The position numbers and the translations under genes were made by a program. From Gemmataceae bacterium (GTDB lineage: Bacteria > Planctomycetota > Planctomycetia > Gemmatales > Gemmataceae), in contig JAHBXO010000009.1 in the NCBI GenBank assembly GCA_019636445.1, positions 91,400-155,399 of the forward strand: a stretch of 64,000 nt of DNA. Direction: 5' to 3'. Below the pieces are notes generated by a model, which had not been told where the DNA came from, did no database searches, and saw nothing but the letters and a program-made list of their open reading frames with translations. Numbering within the stretch: position 1 is the first letter of the stretch; each line of letters starts with the position of its first letter. Below are positions 61,701 to 64,000 of this stretch, piece after piece.

Positions 61701-64000
61701 TTTGGCGTCAGCCACACGTCGCCCGTGCCGTGCAGGACGGCTCGTGCATGTTCGGGGGAGAGGTCGGCAAATGGCGTGTCGAGCGAGAAGCCGGCGTGCT
61801 TGGCGATCGCCTCGGCGAACGGCAGCCACGGACTCCCCTTCGCCAACTCCGGCCACGCGGCGATGGCCCCGGCGCGGATCGAGAGCGACGGATCGCCGAC
61901 GAGGAGGTTCGCGTTCGCGCCGCGCTGGACGCCGAGGCCCTCGCAGGTGGGGCACCAGCCGAGCGGACCGTTGAAGGAATAGTTGTGCGGGTTCAGCAGT
62001 TCGTAGCTTGTGCCGCAGGAATCGCAGGCGAGGTGCTGGGAGAATCGCTCGACCTTCCAGTTTTTCTCATCCTTCTCCGGATCGACGTAGGCGAGGTGGA
62101 CGACGCCGCGGCCGAGTGCGAGCGCCTGCTCGACAGCCTCGGCGACCCGCGTGCGCGTGCCGGGCTTGACGACGTTCCGATCGACGACCACCTCGACCGC
62201 GTGCTTCCGCTTGTGGTCGATCGCCGGCGGTTCGTCGAGGTTGTACGACTTCTTGTCGATCCGCATCCGAACGTAGCCGGCGCGGCGGATTTCGTCGAAG
62301 ATCGTTTCGTACTTCTCCTGCCCCTTGCGCTCGATCGGGGCCATAATGTAGAGCTTCGTTCCTTCCGGCAGGCCGAGGATCTTCGCGACGATCTCGTCAG
62401 TCGATTGCGTGCCGATCGGCACGTCGCACTTCGGGCAGTAGCGCTGGCCAAGTCGGGCGTAGAGGATGCGGAGGTAGTCGTAGATCTCGGTGATGGTGCC
62501 GACGGTCGAGCGCGGACTCTTACTGGTTGTCTTCTGCTCGATGCTGACGGCCGGCGACAGCCCCGTGATCTGTTCAACCTTCGGCTTCTGAACCTGCCCG
62601 AGGAACTGCCGGGCGTAGCTCGAAAGCGATTCGACGTACCGCCGTTGCCCCTCGGCATAGATCGTATCGAGCGCCAGCGACGATTTCCCCGACCCCGACG
62701 GCCCGCAGAAGACGCTCATCTTCTCGCGGGGAATGCGTGCGGAGACGTTCTTCAGGTTGTGCTGCTGTGCCCCGGTCACTTCCAGATGCGTAATCGTCTC
62801 CTGCTTCTGCCGCTTCCCTGTCGCCTGTCCCCTGTTTGCTGTCTCCTTCTTCCCAGGGAAGAGCAGGGGGGCCAACGCCTTCCCGGTGTGCGACTCCTTC
62901 GCCTTGGCCACTTTCTCCGGCGGCCCGACCGCGACAACGCGCCCGCCGCCGCTGCCGCCTTCGGGGCCCATGTCGATCAGCCAGTCGGCCGTCTTGATGA
63001 CGTCCAGATTGTGCTCGATGACGAGAACCGTGTTCCCCGCCTGCACGAATCCGTGAAGCACGTCCAGCAGCCGGCGGATGTCCTCGAAGTGCAGCCCGGT
63101 CGTCGGCTCGTCGAGAATGTAGAGCGTCTTCCCCGTGCCCGTCCGGCAGAGTTCCTTCGCGAGCTTGATGCGCTGCGCCTCGCCGCCGGAGAGCGTCGGC
63201 GACGGCTGGCCGAGCTTCATGTAATCCAGTCCGACGTCGTGCAAAGTCTGCAGGAGCGCGCGGACTTTGGGGACGTTGGCGAAGTGTTCCAGCGCCTCCT
63301 GTACGTCCATGTTGAGGACGTCGGCGATGCTCTTGTCCTTGTACCGGACTTCGAGCGTCTCGTGATTGAAGCGCCGGCCCTCGCACACGGCGCAGGTGAC
63401 CCAGATGTCCGCGAGGAAGTCCATTTCCAGCTTCGTGGCGCCGTGTCCTTCGCAAGCCTCGCAGCGGCCGTCGGCGACATTGAAGCTGAACCGCCCCGGC
63501 GTGTAGCCGCGGACCCTGGCCTGCGGGAGCTGCGCGTACAGATCGCGAATCTGATCGAGCAGTTTGACGTAGGTGGCGGGGTTGGAACGGGGCGTGCGGC
63601 CGATCGGGGACTGGTCGATGTCGATGGCCTTGTCGATGGATTCCAGTCCGGCGACACGGCGGAACCGGGAGTCGAGGCCGGCGTCGAGGAGGGCGGCCGG
63701 ATCGGCGGGCCCGTTACCCGAATCCGCGGCGTCGGCGGCGTCCGGATCGGCGGTCTTGCGCCCGCGCCCCTTGTTGACGTCCCGCTTGAGGATCTGCCAC
63801 AGAATGTCGTTGATCAGCGAACTCTTGCCCGAGCCGCTGACGCCGGTGACGCAGATGAACGTACCCAGCGGGAACTCGACGTCGATGTCCCGGAGGTTGT
63901 TGTGCTGCGCTCCCTGGAGTGAGATCCGGTTCTGTCCCGCGGGTCGGCGGGTTTCCGGGACGGGGATCGACCGTGTCCCCGCGAGGTACTGGCCGGTCAG
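58790..64000 (-). CDS. uvrA: Excinuclease ABC subunit UvrA, tandem form, 5' end outside the window
   Basis: DNA-damage recognition ATPase of nucleotide excision repair. About 1736 residues are in the window and the frame is open at 64000. The visible order is: the second half of a first UvrA unit (Walker A GVSGSGKSSL near 63825; zinc finger CEACEGHG ... CAVC; LSGGEAQR), a complete second UvrA (Walker A GPSGSGKSSLALD near 62690; signature LSPAVSIEQKTTSKSPRSTV; zinc fingers CPKC/CDSC and CEACEGMG; second Walker A near 60730; LDEPTTGLHFDDVR), and from about 59780 a 330-residue C-terminal extension made of two repeats with WH..G and KW motifs, reminiscent of MmcQ/YjbR-type domains. A usual UvrA is about 950 residues. 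A repeat insertion lies in the second unit. Confidence 0.93.
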   Translation of the reverse strand: MTGQYLAGTRSIPVPETRRPAGQNRISLQGAQHNNLRDIDVEFPLGTFICVTGVSGSGKSSLINDILWQILKRDVNKGRGRKTADPDAADAADSGNGPADPAALLDAGLDSRFRRVAGLESIDKAIDIDQSPIGRTPRSNPATYVKLLDQIRDLYAQLPQARVRGYTPGRFSFNVADGRCEACEGHGATKLEMDFLADIWVTCAVCEGRRFNHETLEVRYKDKSIADVLNMDVQEALEHFANVPKVRALLQTLHDVGLDYMKLGQPSPTLSGGEAQRIKLAKELCRTGTGKTLYILDEPTTGLHFEDIRRLLDVLHGFVQAGNTVLVIEHNLDVIKTADWLIDMGPEGGSGGGRVVAVGPPEKVAKAKESHTGKALAPLLFPGKKETANRGQATGKRQKQETITHLEVTGAQQHNLKNVSARIPREKMSVFCGPSGSGKSSLALDTIYAEGQRRYVESLSSYARQFLGQVQKPKVEQITGLSPAVSIEQKTTSKSPRSTVGTITEIYDYLRILYARLGQRYCPKCDVPIGTQSTDEIVAKILGLPEGTKLYIMAPIERKGQEKYETIFDEIRRAGYVRMRIDKKSYNLDEPPAIDHKRKHAVEVVVDRNVVKPGTRTRVAEAVEQALALGRGVVHLAYVDPEKDEKNWKVERFSQHLACDSCGTSYELLNPHNYSFNGPLGWCPTCEGLGVQRGANANLLVGDPSLSIRAGAIAAWPELAKGSPWLPFAEAIAKHAGFSLDTPFADLSPEHARAVLHGTGDVWLTPNAEFGMRNSELKTKKATRSSSLNSEFRIPNSALPKFQYKGLFPAVDEASRVSFVYRHRLEHLVDEVPCSACRGSRLRSDSAATRFAGRTLGDLCEQPLRTALDQFENLKLSKADRQVAGEVLREVTNRLKFLVDVGLDYLALGRSGPTLSGGEAQRIRLASQIGSGLTGVLYVLDEPTIGLHPRDNARLLKALHRLRDLGNTLVVVEHDREVIASADCLLDFGPGAGDGGGEITASGPVKQVLKSKDSLTGKYLSGAMAIPVPSNRRTVAEPFAGREPTREEVAARAPAAASIDIVGARQHNLKNVDVSIPLGAFVAVTGVSGSGKSSLVNEVLHNTLARKLNRARTAGAAVDDILGLDRLDKIINVDQDPLGNSPSSNPATFTGVFDLIRELFSRLPESKVRGYHPRRFSFNQKGGRCEACEGMGQKRIEMHFLPDVWVECDTCRGSRYNPETLAVKYQGRSISDVLNMRISEALELFGNIPKIRVVLQTLADVGLGYMALGQPAPTMSGGEAQRVKLAAELARPSTGRTLYILDEPTTGLHFDDVRKLLDVLHRLADLGNTVVVVEHNLDVVKSVDWVIDIGPEAGREGGRVVAQGTPEQVVEQAKRPGVVSHTARVLEEVLAAGPRVERKRYDPKAALAAKVGDLDISEVGDDQQLPWEADGRRWHTKDRVTTTGKPAKWDGEVLNFVEERIHALGEFSETNWKHRSIVEIAAKTKSHGWFLHAMTGHEAYLKLVFRVGRGTFKEADLIASLGLSPLSDTPGLEGYSRDGNRVEVATSPGMQTVVVIVHKMADVETKAFQAFLKIAAESFLGLMENAGSSVEEFMPWKKDGEKWHLGEKGFPAGKKLKWDRAALPALLKVLREIEPDIDVKWDSRDHILLKLPGVSKSFAWFRTKEADALVCNLVMSAGLFNLAKLEGFCRHAEFTSDRSDTTQVVRMDIVSPQPLRTPAFAKFMKEYLEGYRKAFA
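61605..61702. repeat. 98-bp element with 32-bp perfect inverted repeat inside uvrA
   Basis: Left arm 61605-61636 and right arm 61671-61702 are exact complements, separated by 34 bases. Arms are built of heptamers (ATTCGGA, ATGCGGA). On the coding strand they give EFGMRNSE and LNSEFRIPNSAL, in frame, between DVWLTP and FQYKGLFP of the second UvrA unit, a region variable among UvrA proteins. Confidence 0.85.
62816..62843. repeat. Short heptamer array in the UvrA inter-unit linker
   Basis: Four successive heptamers CCCTGTC, GCCTGTC, CCCTGTT, TGCTGTC (plus strand) in the part of uvrA that codes for the linker between the two UvrA units (TANRGQATGKRQKQ). Degenerate and without an inverted partner, but built on the same seven-base period as the other elements. 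Confidence 0.5.

Noticed and set aside
61520..63922. Long plus-strand open frame opposite uvrA
   Set aside because: Antisense shadow with Arg/Asp/Val-rich sequence and no motifs; the minus strand holds clear UvrA domains.

Overview
The window is GC-rich, densely coded bacterial chromosome and reads as a planctomycete, most likely of the Gemmataceae. Grounds: a receptor-like Ser/Thr kinase, several zinc-ribbon plus low-complexity plus membrane-anchor proteins, a CotH-like protein, a Tat-exported Gfo/Idh/MocA oxidoreductase, DUF1573, an aspartokinase with a doubled regulatory region, a giant tandem UvrA, and a tetrahydromethanopterin-type (H4MPT) cofactor operon, which outside archaea is known mainly from methylotrophs and planctomycetes. 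I see no phage, insertion sequence, CRISPR array, rRNA or tRNA.

Layout. 1-5531 (minus): 5'-complete but truncated cstA, a small beta-rich protein, a Ser/Thr kinase, and an exported thioredoxin-like protein whose frame is interrupted by one UGA with a hairpin just downstream (a candidate selenoprotein). 5614-9811: an Sm-like small protein, a MarR regulator divergent from ilvC with an operator across both promoters, and a plus-strand trio (hypothetical protein, methyltransferase, MlaE permease). 9776-14815 (minus): glycosyltransferase, DHPS-like protein, PabB, DUF447 and beta-RFAP synthase; PabB makes pABA, the substrate of beta-RFAP synthase, so the run forms the front end of methanopterin synthesis. 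14883-28213: ABC exporter, hypothetical and exported proteins, lysC, a THUMP-like methyltransferase, nagA, an SDR enzyme, and a permease/adaptor pair without an ATPase. 28318-32250 (minus): purA-uppS-cdsA-phoH. 32370-45949: secreted hydrolase, phosphodiesterase-type enzyme, dacB, CotH-like protein, zinc-ribbon proteins, lpdA, exported oxidoreductase, mnmG. 46297-50691: a response regulator and histidine kinase, ComF, DUF1573. 50808-64000: pyruvate carboxylase, NHL-repeat protein, zinc-ribbon anchor, a secreted alpha/beta-hydrolase-like protein with a changed nucleophile elbow, and uvrA running off the end.

The most notable signal is the in-frame UGA at 5250-5252, flanked by intact coding sequence in the same frame and followed at 11 nt by a 7-bp stem-loop, in a Trx-like context (Gly-Cys-Gly-UGA). 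Next are short heptamer-built inverted repeats inserted in frame inside mnmG and uvrA, and large hairpins between convergent genes. All functional calls are from reading the sequence; no database search was run.
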